Source: CAVWSM01 sp963757805 (GTDB lineage Bacteria; Actinomycetota; Actinomycetes; Jiangellales; Jiangellaceae). Taken from it: DNA of 64,000 nt. Of this stretch, positions 28,439 through 37,243 are shown one piece after another. Below the pieces are notes generated by a model. That model made no database searches and was not told the origin of the DNA. It worked only from the letters and a program-made list of their open reading frames with translations. Made by a program: the position numbers and the translations under genes. Location of the stretch: positions 620,001-684,000 of the forward strand of contig CAVWSM010000006.1 in NCBI GenBank assembly GCA_963757805.1, written 5' to 3'. Position 1 is the first letter of the stretch. Each line of letters starts with the position of its first letter.

Positions 28439-28954
28439 CTACTCCCCCACCTGCTCGCGGACATACGCGACCGCCGCCTCGACGGCCGCCTGAATCTCGG
28501 GTCGGGAGACATCGACCGTGGCGTCGACGGAAACCGTCCAGGTCAGCCGGTCGGTGCCGGGGGCGCGCCGACCGACCACCAACACGCCGCGATCAGCGTC
28601 GACCGGCACCTCCTGGCTGATCACCACGGCCGCGTTGACCCGCTCCCGGACGACGTCGGCGAGTGCACCAGGGGCTTCGATGTGCTCGCCGAAACGCAGC
28701 GGGCGCGCACCGAGGGGCGCGGTCTCGACCACCCACAACAACCGCTGGTCGTTGTCCCACCCCGCCTTGTCCACCGACTCCCAGCCGATGCGGCGGTACC
28801 CGTCACGGAGTGGCAGGAAGATCGCCCGGTCGGTCGCCACCACGTACGCGCCCGTCGACGTCACCGCACTGGTCAGGACGCGCTCATCGGGGGCGAGTGC
28901 GAGGCCGGCCAGAACTTCAGAGGGCGGGCGCGGCTGTCGGCTCCACATCGGCAT
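28439..28954 (-). CDS. Conserved actinobacterial protein, PH-like
   Basis: This 171-residue cytosolic protein has a beta-rich centre (ERVLTSAVTSTGAYVVATDR, AIFLPLRDGYRRIGWESVDK) like bacterial PH-type domains, followed by a region ending in a C-terminal helix (EIQAAVEAAVAYVREQV). The family occurs widely in actinobacteria without known function. It lies 34 bp after the sigma factor gene on the same strand, so the two may be co-transcribed. Confidence 0.65.
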   Translation of the reverse strand: MPMWSRQPRPPSEVLAGLALAPDERVLTSAVTSTGAYVVATDRAIFLPLRDGYRRIGWESVDKAGWDNDQRLLWVVETAPLGARPLRFGEHIEAPGALADVVRERVNAAVVISQEVPVDADRGVLVVGRRAPGTDRLTWTVSVDATVDVSRPEIQAAVEAAVAYVREQVGE

Positions 28955-28988
28955 TGGTCGACTCTATGCGGCGCATTGACCGCGCCAC

Positions 28989-30095
28989 TCAGGACAGGTA
29001 GTCCCGCAGCCCCTGCGACGCGCGCCCGTGCCGCAGCTTGGCGAGTGTCTTGGCTTCGATCTGCCGCACGCGCTCGCGGGTCACGCCGAACGCTCGACCA
29101 ACCTCTTCGAGGGTGTGCTGCTCGCCGTCCTGCAGTCCGTACCGCATGCGTACGACCGCCCGCTCACGCTCACCCAGCGACTTGAGTACGACGTCGAGGT
29201 CCTGGCGGAGCATGCGGCTGCTGACCAGCTCGGCGGGCGCCTGGCTGTCGCCGTCCTCGATCAGGTCGCCGAGCTCGTTCTCATCCGCTTCGCCGACGGG
29301 CGTGTGCAGGCTGACCGGCTCGGGTGCCATCGCGAGCAGCTCGAGGACACGGTCGGGCTCGATGCCGACCTCTTTGGCCACTTCCTGCGGTAGCGGCTCT
29401 CGGCCCAGCTCCTGCAGCATGCGTCGCTGGACGCGGAGCACCTTGTTCATGGTCTCCACGACATGCACGGGCATGCGGATGGTTCTGGACTGGTCGGCGA
29501 GTGCACGCGAGATCGCCTGCCGGATCCACCACGTCGCGTAGGTGGAGAACTTGAATCCCTTGGTGTAGTCGAACTTCTCGACCGCACGGATCAGCCCGAC
29601 ATTGCCCTCCTGGATCAGGTCGAGCATCGGGAGTCCGCGCCCCACATAACGCTTGGCCACTGACACGACCAGCCGAAGGTTGGCCTCGATGAGGCGGGCC
29701 TTGGCTTCGCGGCCGCGACGAACGACCTCGCCGAGCTCGGCGCGCAGTCTCGGGTCGAGGTCGTTGCGCTCGATTAGTCGCTCCCCGGCGAACAGCCCGG
29801 CCTCAACAGCGCGCGCAAGTGAGACCTCGTCTGCTGCAGTCAACAGAGGTACGCGGCCGATCTCGCGAAGGTATTGCCTGACCAAGTCGGTCGTACGATC
29901 CGCCTCGTCGAGTGACGTGACGGGTTCTTCCTCGTCTTCGGCGGGCTGGGCGGCCTCGGGCGTCGTCAGTTCCTCGACGCTCGGCTCGGCCTCATCGAGG
30001 GCAGTCTCCGGAGCGAGGTCTACCTCGTCGACGTCGATCGCGGCGTCTCGACGCTGCTCCGGCACGCGCGCTTCACTCAACGTACCTGCCCCCAA
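28989..30095 (-). CDS. HrdB/SigB-like sigma-70 factor
   Basis: The protein has an acidic N-terminus (about residues 1-75), region 1.2 (DLVRQYLREIGRVPLLTAAD), region 2 (ANLRLVVSVAKRYVGRGLPM, the pattern GFKFSTYATWWIRQAISRAL), region 3 and region 4 (HTLEEVGRAFGVTRERVRQI). It lacks the long region 1.1 extension of the main HrdB, so it is probably a group 2 sigma factor, although a primary role cannot be excluded. TTG 30095 is chosen because GGGGAGG lies 8 bases upstream; no ATG or GTG nearby has a comparable site. Confidence 0.85.
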   Translation of the reverse strand: MGAGTLSEARVPEQRRDAAIDVDEVDLAPETALDEAEPSVEELTTPEAAQPAEDEEEPVTSLDEADRTTDLVRQYLREIGRVPLLTAADEVSLARAVEAGLFAGERLIERNDLDPRLRAELGEVVRRGREAKARLIEANLRLVVSVAKRYVGRGLPMLDLIQEGNVGLIRAVEKFDYTKGFKFSTYATWWIRQAISRALADQSRTIRMPVHVVETMNKVLRVQRRMLQELGREPLPQEVAKEVGIEPDRVLELLAMAPEPVSLHTPVGEADENELGDLIEDGDSQAPAELVSSRMLRQDLDVVLKSLGERERAVVRMRYGLQDGEQHTLEEVGRAFGVTRERVRQIEAKTLAKLRHGRASQGLRDYLS

Positions 30096-30405
30096 CGCAC
30101 CCACCTCCCCGTGTAGGGCGTGAGGACAGTCTGCCCGTACCCCAGCCACATCGTCTTGCCGGTTTCCCCAGGCTCAACGGTTCGAACGGTCCAAACCCTT
30201 CCCGATGCGCCGCACGAGAGCGCGAGCCGATGTCCCCTTTGCGGGGAACTGCGCAGTGATGACACGGACTGTTCACGCCTGGTTACGCTGCGAACGAAAC
30301 CGCGTCGCGGGCTGTCAGCCCTGCTCGATACGGTGAAGCCGATCTCCTCGTCCTGGGCCGCCCGTTGATGTGTGAGCCCGCACCACCACCTCAACTGGAG
30401 GCTTC

Positions 30406-31950
30406 GTGACTGCCAGCTCTGCAGGCGAGCCAGCGCAGCCTGCGCTCGGCCATGTGAACGACCACGGTCATTCCCATCTGGGCCTCGCGCTCCTGGTCAT
30501 CGCGACGGCGCAGCTGATGATCGTTCTGGACGCTTCGATCGTCAACATCGCGCTGCCCAGCATCCAGCGGGAGCTCGAGTTCAGCCCCGAGAACCTGACC
30601 TGGGTGATCAACGGATACACGCTGGCCTTCGGTGGTTTCCTGCTCCTGGGTGGCCGTGCAGGCGACCTGTTCGGCCGGCGCCGGATGTTCATCATCGGCA
30701 TCCTGCTGTTCACCTTTGCCTCGCTGCTGTGCGGTCTTGCCACCAGCGAGTTCTTCCTCATCGCGGCACGGGTTCTGCAGGGCCTCGGTGGCGCGATCGC
30801 CTCGCCCACGGCGCTCGCGCTCATCGCCACGACGTTTCCCGAGGGCGCGCCACGCAACCGAGCCATGGCGGTCTATGCGGCCATGTCCGGTGCGGGCGCG
30901 GCAGTCGGCCTCATCGCGGGCGGCCTGCTCACCGAGATCGACTGGCGCTTGGTGTTCTTCGTCAACCTGCCGATCGGTCTGTTCATCGCGTTCGTCGCAC
31001 CGCGAGTGCTCGGCGAGTCCAAGCCCGAGCCGGGTCGCATCGACATCATGGGCGCCATCGTGGGCACGGCGGGTCTCACGATCCTGGTCTACGGCATCAC
31101 CCGTGCGAGCGGCGCGGCCGGCTGGGGCGACTCGCTGACCGTCAGCTGCTTCGTGGCTGCTGCCGTGCTGTTGGTCGCCTTCGTGCAGATCGAGCGGGTG
31201 CATCAACACCCGATCCTGCCGTTGCACCTGTTCGCCGATCGCACCCGTGCGGGCACCTACCTCGTGATGCTGATCGTCGGTGCCTCGATCTTCTCGATGT
31301 TCTATTTCCTGTCGCTGTTCGTCCAGGGCATCCTGCAGTACAGCCCAGTCAAGGCTGGTGTCTCATTCCTGCCGTTCACGCTGGGCATCGTTATCGGCGC
31401 GGGCATCGCGAGCCAACTGTCGATCCGTGTCCCGCCACGGTTCATCGCGGGGGTCGGTATCTCCATGGCGACCGTTGCGATGTTCCTCAACGCTCGTCTC
31501 GAGCCGTCGTCGACCTACTGGCCCGACCTGCTCGTGCCGATGCTCATCATGTCGATCGGCATGGGTCTCACGTTTGTGCCACTCACGCTGACCGCGCTCA
31601 CCAAGGTGCGGCATGAAGAGTCCGGCATCGCATCCGCCGTGCTCAACACCATGCAGCAGGTCGGCGGCTCGCTCGGCCTCGCTGTCTTGGCAACCATTGC
31701 GGCCACCGCGACCAACAATGCGCTCTCCGGTGCTGCGGATCTCTACGCCGGCATAGGCGCCGGGTTGGTGCCTGAGCCGACTGAGCCGGGGGCGATGGAT
31801 GCGATCGTGGCCGCGGTCACTGACGGCTACACCCAGGCGTTCCTAGTCGGCGCGTTCATGCTGATCGTCGGGCTGGTGCTCACGATCACTCTGATCAATG
31901 CCCCACCGCAGACTGCGGAAGAGGAGATGAAGGTAGAGCCTCTCGGCTGA
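30406..31950 (+). CDS. DHA2-family (EmrB/QacA) MFS exporter
   Basis: This 514-residue drug:H+ antiporter is predicted to have 14 helices. Motif D1 is LDASIVNIALPSIQRELEFS, motif A is GRAGDLFGRRRMFIIGILLF, motif C lies in MSGAGAAVGLIAGGLL, and the WRLVFFVNLPIG segment is typical of DHA2. The N-terminus carries a histidine-bearing tail (HVNDHGHSHLG). GGAGGCTTC precedes GTG 30406. No regulator is adjacent, so the substrate class is not determined. Confidence 0.9.
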   Translation: MTASSAGEPAQPALGHVNDHGHSHLGLALLVIATAQLMIVLDASIVNIALPSIQRELEFSPENLTWVINGYTLAFGGFLLLGGRAGDLFGRRRMFIIGILLFTFASLLCGLATSEFFLIAARVLQGLGGAIASPTALALIATTFPEGAPRNRAMAVYAAMSGAGAAVGLIAGGLLTEIDWRLVFFVNLPIGLFIAFVAPRVLGESKPEPGRIDIMGAIVGTAGLTILVYGITRASGAAGWGDSLTVSCFVAAAVLLVAFVQIERVHQHPILPLHLFADRTRAGTYLVMLIVGASIFSMFYFLSLFVQGILQYSPVKAGVSFLPFTLGIVIGAGIASQLSIRVPPRFIAGVGISMATVAMFLNARLEPSSTYWPDLLVPMLIMSIGMGLTFVPLTLTALTKVRHEESGIASAVLNTMQQVGGSLGLAVLATIAATATNNALSGAADLYAGIGAGLVPEPTEPGAMDAIVAAVTDGYTQAFLVGAFMLIVGLVLTITLINAPPQTAEEEMKVEPLG

Positions 31951-31963
31951 CGCTCCGCGAGTG

Positions 31964-32002
31964 ACGAGTGCCCCGGGTCGAACGTCGACCCAGGGCACTC
32001 GT
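31964..32002 (+). terminator. Hairpin after the MFS gene
   Basis: ACGAGTGCCCCGGGTCGA (31964-31981) pairs with 31985-32002 except for one position, with a 3-nt loop, 13 bases after the MFS stop codon. Confidence 0.7.
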
Positions 32003-32076
32003 TGGCTCGCTACGCCTGGAGCGGCGGGTCACACTGTTAACGATCGCCGACGCCGCAGACGTAGCCGGAGACCCCG

Positions 32077-32499
32077 ATGACCAGTGCACCGATCAGCAAC
32101 GGCTCGGGCACGCCCGAAGACCCTTGGCGGCTCAAGACCCCACCCCTGAGCTCAGATTTCGAGATGCACCGAGACGTCAGGGACGGCACAGACGTGCTCG
32201 TCTGCACGGTTGGCAAGTCCGTGCTCTTCTACCACGCGCGATGCATCGACGACCTCCACACAATGTTGACCGAAGTCGGCGATTGGGTGGAGCTGGGCTC
32301 GGCCGACGAACAGAAACCGGCGAAGGACGGCACCGTCGAGGCCTGGGGTCGATCTCCGGACAACCCGATCGGTGGATGGTACGGACTCAAGAAGGGCATG
32401 CGCGGCCGGTTCGGGATGTACCTCCCGCCGCTCATGGAGCACCTCGGCCTCGCCGAGGTTGAGCACAATGCGCGAGGCAATCGGATGCGCGCCATCTGA
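32077..32499 (+). CDS. Conserved small actinobacterial protein (DUF6855-like)
   Basis: This 140-residue protein begins with GTPEDPWRLKTPPLSSDFEM and ends with HNARGNRMRAI. A middle block contains FYHARCIDDLHTMLTEVGDW, ELGSADEQKPAKDGTVEAWG and GGWYGLKKGMRGRFGMYLPP. I recall this pattern from an actinobacterial family that I believe is DUF6855; the number is from memory. It has no signal or membrane segment. The function is unknown. Confidence 0.75.
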   Translation: MTSAPISNGSGTPEDPWRLKTPPLSSDFEMHRDVRDGTDVLVCTVGKSVLFYHARCIDDLHTMLTEVGDWVELGSADEQKPAKDGTVEAWGRSPDNPIGGWYGLKKGMRGRFGMYLPPLMEHLGLAEVEHNARGNRMRAI

Positions 32500-32626
32500 C
32501 GCTCGTCAGAACCGCAGCCGACGCAGGTGGTCGTAGCCGACCTGGGCGGTGTTGAGCGGAGTCGCATCGGAGGTGTGGTTTCAACGTGCGAAGCAACTCC
32601 CTGTCTGTCGGATGGCTGGTGCTGGA

Positions 32627-33634
32627 TCAGTCCTTGGTGCTGAACGCCGCGTCGAACGCTGACGCGGGAGGATCGAACGCGTTTCGGCGGACGAACGCGA
32701 GCGCATCGGGGGCACCGATCAGCCGGTCCATGCCGGCGTCCTCCCACTCCACGGAGATCGGGCCGTCATAGCCAATGGTGTTGAGCATGCGGAAGCACTG
32801 CTCCCAGGGCACATCACCGCGACCGGTCGACACGAAGTCCCACCCACGACGGGGGTCGCCCCACGCAAGGTGCGAGCCGAGTCGTCCGTTGCGGCCATTG
32901 CCGACGAGACGCTTCGCGTCCTTGCAGTCGACGTGGTAGATGCGGTCCTTGAAGTCCCACAGGAAGGCGACGGGATCGAGGTCCTGCCAGACGAAGTGCG
33001 ACGGGTCCCAGTTGAGGCCGAACGCCTCGCGCTGCCCGATCGCCTCGAGCGTGCGGACCGTGGTCCAGTAGTCGTACGCGATCTCGCTCGGGTGTACCTC
33101 GTGCGCAAACCGCACGCCCACCTCGTCGAACACGTCGAGGATGGGGTTCCAGCGATCGGCAAAATCCTGGTAGCCCGCGTCGACCATCGCCTGTGTCGCC
33201 GGCGGGAACATCGCGACGTACTTCCAGACCGACGATCCGGTGAACCCGACCACCGTGCTGATACCGAGCTTGGCGGCGGCCCGGGCCGTCATCTTCATCT
33301 CGTCGGCGGCACGCTGCCGGACACCCTCAGGGTCGCCGTCACCCCAGATGCGCGCCGGCAGGATGTCCTTGTGCCGCTCGTCGATCGGATCGTCGCAGAC
33401 CGCCTGACCGACGAGGTGGTTGGAGATGGTCCAGACCTTGAGGTTGTGCTTCTCGAGCAGGTCGAGCTTTGCCTGCACGTACGAGTCGTCCTCGACCGCC
33501 TTCCAGACGTCGAGGTGGTCCCCCCAGCAGGCGATCTCCAAACCGTCGTAGCCCCACTCGGACGCCAGCCGACAGACCTCCTCGAGTGGCAGGTCGGCCC
33601 ACTGCCCGGTGAACAGAGTGACGGGACGTGGCAT
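32627..33634 (-). CDS. Cytosolic sugar phosphate isomerase/epimerase (TIM barrel)
   Basis: This 335-residue TIM-barrel protein has EEVCRLASEWGYDGLEIACW, the metal-site blocks FAHEVHPSEIAYDYWTT, FGLNWDPSHFVWQDLDPVAF, IYHVDCKDAK and a C-terminal GPISVEWEDAGMDRLIGAPD. It carries no Tat or Sec signal, unlike the two exported relatives in this window. It is the last gene of the ROK-ABC-Gfo/Idh-xylA operon. Relatives include inosose isomerases, hydroxypyruvate isomerase and the beta-elimination partners of levoglucosan dehydrogenase; the last fits the dehydrogenase upstream, by inference. Confidence 0.85.
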   Translation of the reverse strand: MPRPVTLFTGQWADLPLEEVCRLASEWGYDGLEIACWGDHLDVWKAVEDDSYVQAKLDLLEKHNLKVWTISNHLVGQAVCDDPIDERHKDILPARIWGDGDPEGVRQRAADEMKMTARAAAKLGISTVVGFTGSSVWKYVAMFPPATQAMVDAGYQDFADRWNPILDVFDEVGVRFAHEVHPSEIAYDYWTTVRTLEAIGQREAFGLNWDPSHFVWQDLDPVAFLWDFKDRIYHVDCKDAKRLVGNGRNGRLGSHLAWGDPRRGWDFVSTGRGDVPWEQCFRMLNTIGYDGPISVEWEDAGMDRLIGAPDALAFVRRNAFDPPASAFDAAFSTKD

Positions 33635-33679
33635 GCGGTGCTCCTCCTTGGACTCTGGGGGTTTGGGCTTGTCGGGGGG

Positions 33680-34840
33680 TCAGCGGACGCCGAGCAGATG
33701 CTCCATGGCGAGCTGGTCGAGCCGCTCGAAGTGCATGCCGCGACCGGCGGCGGCATCGACGTCGAACACCTCGTCGCGGAGATCGGCCAAGGGCTCGCCC
33801 TCGCCAAGCGTCGGGACTGCGAGCTGGTCCACTCGCGCAGCACTCAGGGCCTCGCCGACCTCGGGGTCCGCCCGGAACGCACGGACCTTGTCCCGCAGAA
33901 TCAGATAGTTGCGCATGCAGGCCCGCGCGGTCTCCCAGACTCCCTCGACGTCCTCGCTGCGAGGCGGCTTGTAGTCAAAGTGCACAAAGCCGTCGTACGG
34001 CTTTCCGGTGCCGGCGCCGAGCAGCACATCGATGGTCCAGAAGGCGCCGCGGAGGTTGCCAGCGCCGAAGCGCAGATCTTGATCGAACCGCGGGCCGTGC
34101 TGGCCGTTGAGGTCGATGTGGAACAGCTTGTCGTGCCACAACGCCTGCGCGATGCCGTGCGCGTAGTTGAGCCCCGCCATCTCCTCATGGCCGACCTCCG
34201 GGTTGAGGCCGACCCGTCCCGGCTCGTCGAGCTCGCCGATGAACGCGAGAGCGTGCCCCACGGTCGGCAACAGAATGTCGCCGCGCGGCTCGTTGGGCTT
34301 GGGTTCGAGCGCGAACCGGATGTCATAGCCCCGGTCGCGAACGTAGCCGCAGAGGATGTTCATCGACTCGCGATAGCGGTCGAGTGCGGCGTTGACGTCC
34401 TTGGCCGCACCAGACTCCGCGCCCTCACGACCGCCCCACAGGACGTACGTCTTCGCGCCAAGCTCGGCAGCGAGGTCGATGTTGCGGAGCACCTTGCGCA
34501 GGGCGTAGCGCCGTACGTCACGGTCGTTGGCCGTCAAGCCGCCGTCCTTGAACACGGGTGCACTGAACAGGTTGGTCGTCGCCATCTCGACGACGAGGCC
34601 AGTCTCAGCCAGCGCTTTGGTGAACCGCTCGAGCATCGCGTTGCGCGTGGCGTCGTCCGGCACGAGGTCGTCGTCGTGGAACGTCACGCCGGCTGCGCCC
34701 AGGTCGGCTAGCTTGTGCACGGTTTCGACAGGGTCGAGCGGCTTGCGCACCGCTCCACCGAACACATCTACGCCCTGCCAGCCGACGGTCCACAGACCGA
34801 AGCTGAACTTGTCGTCGCGCGTGGGAGTGTACGAGCTCAT
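33680..34840 (-). CDS. xylA: Xylose isomerase (copy 2)
   Basis: This second XylA has 386 residues, with KFSFGLWTVGWQGVDVFG, the catalytic block VTFHDDDLVPDD, WGGREGAESG, EPKPNEPRGD, GLNPEVGHEEMAGLNY, FHIDLNGQHGPRFDQDLRFG and HFDYKPPRSED. All metal and catalytic residues of the family appear to be present. It lacks about three residues after DDDLVP where the first copy has FGS. Its ATG overlaps the Gfo/Idh stop (ATGA). The operon position suggests a sugar other than xylose may be the true substrate, but this is inference. Confidence 0.95.
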   Translation of the reverse strand: MSSYTPTRDDKFSFGLWTVGWQGVDVFGGAVRKPLDPVETVHKLADLGAAGVTFHDDDLVPDDATRNAMLERFTKALAETGLVVEMATTNLFSAPVFKDGGLTANDRDVRRYALRKVLRNIDLAAELGAKTYVLWGGREGAESGAAKDVNAALDRYRESMNILCGYVRDRGYDIRFALEPKPNEPRGDILLPTVGHALAFIGELDEPGRVGLNPEVGHEEMAGLNYAHGIAQALWHDKLFHIDLNGQHGPRFDQDLRFGAGNLRGAFWTIDVLLGAGTGKPYDGFVHFDYKPPRSEDVEGVWETARACMRNYLILRDKVRAFRADPEVGEALSAARVDQLAVPTLGEGEPLADLRDEVFDVDAAAGRGMHFERLDQLAMEHLLGVR

Positions 34841-36018
34841 GTCGGGATCTCCGTCCACACGCTGTCCTTGCCCGCACTGGTCTCGACCGCGGCGAGCACG
34901 CGCTGCACCTGCAGCCCGTCGGCGAACGACGGCAGCGGGTCGGTGCCCGCGGCGATGGCCTCGACGAGGTCGACGACCTGGTGGGTAAAGGCGTGCTCGT
35001 AGCCGAGCAGGTGTCCCGGGGGCCACCACGCAGCCACGTACGGGTGTACCGGCTCGGTTACCAAGATCCGGCTGAACCCGGCGATCTCGGGGTCCTCGGT
35101 GTGGTCATGGAAGTGCAGGACGTTCATGTCCTCGAAGTCGAACGCAAGGCTGCCCTCCGACCCGTTGATCTCGATGCGGATGGCGTTCTTGCGACCGGCT
35201 GCGAACCGCGTCGCCTCGAACGTCGCGATCGCCCCGCCGGTGAACCGGGCCAAGAACACTGCGGCGTCGTCGACCGTGACCTCGCCACGCTCGGTGCCGG
35301 CGACTCCAGACAACCCGCTGTACGACGCGGGCAGCGGCCGTTCCTTGACAAAGGTCTCGAGGATTGCCGAAACACCGGTGATCTGCTCACCGGTGATGAA
35401 CTGCGTGAGGTCGACGATGTGCGCCCCGATGTCGCCCAGCGCGCCGGAACCGGCCTTGTCCTTCTGCAGCCGCCAGGACAGCGGTGCCTCAGGGTCGGTG
35501 ATCCAGTCCTGCAGGTATTGCGCGCGGACGTGCCGGATGGTGCCGATGCGGCCCTGCTCGACGAGCCGTCGGGCGAGCCCGATCGCCGGGACGCGGCGGT
35601 AGGTGAAGCCGACCATCGACCGTATGCCGTTGGCCTGTGCGGCGACGGCGGCAGCGGTCATGGCCTCCGCTTCCTCGACCGAGTTGGCGAGCGGCTTCTC
35701 GCACAGGACGTGCTTTCCCGCTTCGAGCGCGGCGATCGCGATCTCCGCGTGGGTGTCCCCCGGCGTGCACACGTCAACGAGGTCGATGTCGTCACGGGCG
35801 ACGACACGTCGCCAGTCGGTCTCGCTCTCCTGCCAGCCGAGCGTGCGCCGTGCATCCTCCACGGCCTCCGCGTCTCGTCCGCTGACGACCCGCATGTCGA
35901 CGTCGAGCGGCAGCTGGAAGAAGCGGTTGGCGGTGCGCCAGGCGTGCGAGTGGGCCTTGCCCATGAAGGCGTAACCCACCATGCCCACGCGCAGCGCGGG
36001 CCTGTTCGGTTCAGTCAT
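34837..36018 (-). CDS. Gfo/Idh/MocA dehydrogenase, levoglucosan-dehydrogenase-like
   Basis: The N-terminal Rossmann domain shows VGMVGYAFMGKAHSHAW, VDVCTPGDTHAEIAIAALEA and the hallmark GKHVLCEKPLA. The catalytic domain has QYLQDWITDPEAPLSWR, then GSGALGDIGAHIVDL with the Asp and His that act with the Lys of EKP. From memory these blocks closely resemble levoglucosan dehydrogenase, which oxidises C3 of an anhydro-sugar with NAD+; other 3-keto-forming relatives are equally possible. It is the first enzyme gene after the importer genes and is translationally coupled to xylA. Confidence 0.9.
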   Translation of the reverse strand: MTEPNRPALRVGMVGYAFMGKAHSHAWRTANRFFQLPLDVDMRVVSGRDAEAVEDARRTLGWQESETDWRRVVARDDIDLVDVCTPGDTHAEIAIAALEAGKHVLCEKPLANSVEEAEAMTAAAVAAQANGIRSMVGFTYRRVPAIGLARRLVEQGRIGTIRHVRAQYLQDWITDPEAPLSWRLQKDKAGSGALGDIGAHIVDLTQFITGEQITGVSAILETFVKERPLPASYSGLSGVAGTERGEVTVDDAAVFLARFTGGAIATFEATRFAAGRKNAIRIEINGSEGSLAFDFEDMNVLHFHDHTEDPEIAGFSRILVTEPVHPYVAAWWPPGHLLGYEHAFTHQVVDLVEAIAAGTDPLPSFADGLQVQRVLAAVETSAGKDSVWTEIPT

Positions 36019-36054
36019 CGGTGCATTCCCCTCGACGTTCAGCTTCGCGATGCT

Positions 36055-36139
36055 TGACCGTCCCGAGTTGTCAGACCGTCGCGCCGCATCAGGGCAGAGC
36101 AGCGGGTCTGACAGTCTGACAACTCGGGGGGAACGGTCA
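36055..36139 (-). terminator. Long hairpin between importer and enzyme genes
   Basis: CCCGAGTTGTCAGAC (36062-36076) pairs perfectly with 36114-36128, and TGACCGT (36055-36061) pairs with 36133-36139 after a bulge. The structure begins at the end of the substrate-binding-protein gene, so it may protect that message's 3' end or reduce read-through into the enzyme genes, giving excess binding protein. Confidence 0.55.
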
Positions 36140-37195
36140 GGACTCGAAGCAGAGCGGCTCGTAGTCCGCGACGTTGTCGGCCGTCACGACCGGAGCGTTG
36201 AGGACGATGCGGCGCGGCACCTCGACCTGCACCAGGTCGGACATGCCCTTGTTCTGGGCGAGCAGGCGGGCGAGCCGGATGCCGTCAGCAGCCTGCGTCG
36301 GCGGGTAGAGGATGGTCGCCGCCATCTCGCCATCCTGGATCCACTGCATGGCGTTGCACGATCCCGCACCGCCGATGAATGCGAACTCGTCGCGGCCGGC
36401 GTTGTCGAACGCCTGCTTGACGCCGACACCCTGGTCGTCGTCGTGGTTCCAGACGATGTCGAGCTGCGGCGCGGCCTGCAGCAGGTTGGACGCCTGCTCC
36501 TCGCCCGACTCCACCGTGAACTCGGCAGACACCTGGTTGTCGACCGTCTGGTCGCAGGCCTCGAGCGCGTCGGCGAACCCCTGCGAGCGATCCTGGGTCA
36601 GCGGCAGCGCCGCGATGCCCTGGATCTCGGCGATCACCGGGTCGGCGATGTTGTTCTCCTCGATGACCTGGCAGGCATAGGTGCCGGCAGAGACGCCCAT
36701 CCCGTAGTTGTCACCGAGGATGGTCGTCCGCGCCGCGAACGGGCTGGAGAACTCGCGGTCGACGTTGACGACGATGATGCCCGCGTCCATCGCGCGCGTC
36801 GCCACCTCCGTCAGCTGCGCGCCATCGGTCGGCAGCAGCACGATCGCGTCGACGCCCTCGTTGATGAAGGTCTCGATCTGGCTGATCTGCAGGCTTGCGT
36901 CGTTGGTCGCCTCCGCCGTGCGCAGCGTGATGTCCTCGTACTGCTCCGCCTCGGCGAGGGCGGACGAGTTCACCGCGGCGAGCCAGCCGTGGTCGGCGAG
37001 CGGTCCGGAGAAGCCGATGGTGACCTCTTCGCCGGGCTCGTCGTTGCTGCTTCCCGCTGCCTGCGTGCTGCCGCCCGCGGGCTCTTCCTCCTCCGGGTCG
37101 TTGCTGGTACATCCGGTCACGATCAGTCCGGCGGCAACGACAGTGCCGACGATGGTGAGGAACCGACGCTTCGGTCCGAGCGTGTTGCTAGACAT
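36137..37195 (-). CDS. Sugar ABC transporter substrate-binding lipoprotein
   Basis: A lipoprotein signal (FLTIVGTVVAAGLIVTGC, lipobox VTGC) precedes a ribose/galactose-type periplasmic binding protein: TIGFSGPLADHGWLAAVNSS, VDAIVLLPTDGAQLTEVATR, IIVVNVDREF, PQLDIVWNHDDDQGVGVKQA. ATG 37195 is used because AAGGAGACAGG lies directly before it. A short Asp/Glu-rich linker follows the lipidated Cys. It delivers the sugar to the permease and ATPase encoded just upstream. Confidence 0.9.
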   Translation of the reverse strand: MSSNTLGPKRRFLTIVGTVVAAGLIVTGCTSNDPEEEEPAGGSTQAAGSSNDEPGEEVTIGFSGPLADHGWLAAVNSSALAEAEQYEDITLRTAEATNDASLQISQIETFINEGVDAIVLLPTDGAQLTEVATRAMDAGIIVVNVDREFSSPFAARTTILGDNYGMGVSAGTYACQVIEENNIADPVIAEIQGIAALPLTQDRSQGFADALEACDQTVDNQVSAEFTVESGEEQASNLLQAAPQLDIVWNHDDDQGVGVKQAFDNAGRDEFAFIGGAGSCNAMQWIQDGEMAATILYPPTQAADGIRLARLLAQNKGMSDLVQVEVPRRIVLNAPVVTADNVADYEPLCFES

Positions 37196-37243
37196 CCCTG
37201 TCTCCTTGGTGTGGGTCGACACTGGTTGCGTTGTGCGGGTGAG

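Noticed and set aside
32506..32560. Protein-like tail LNTAQVGYDHLRRLRF on the minus strand after the epimerase gene
   Set aside because: It is only about 20 residues with no upstream match; it could be the end of a lost gene but cannot be supported.
32870..34711. Plus-strand open frame of more than 600 codons opposite the epimerase and xylA2 genes
   Set aside because: Both minus-strand genes are certain; the antisense product is a low-complexity shadow.
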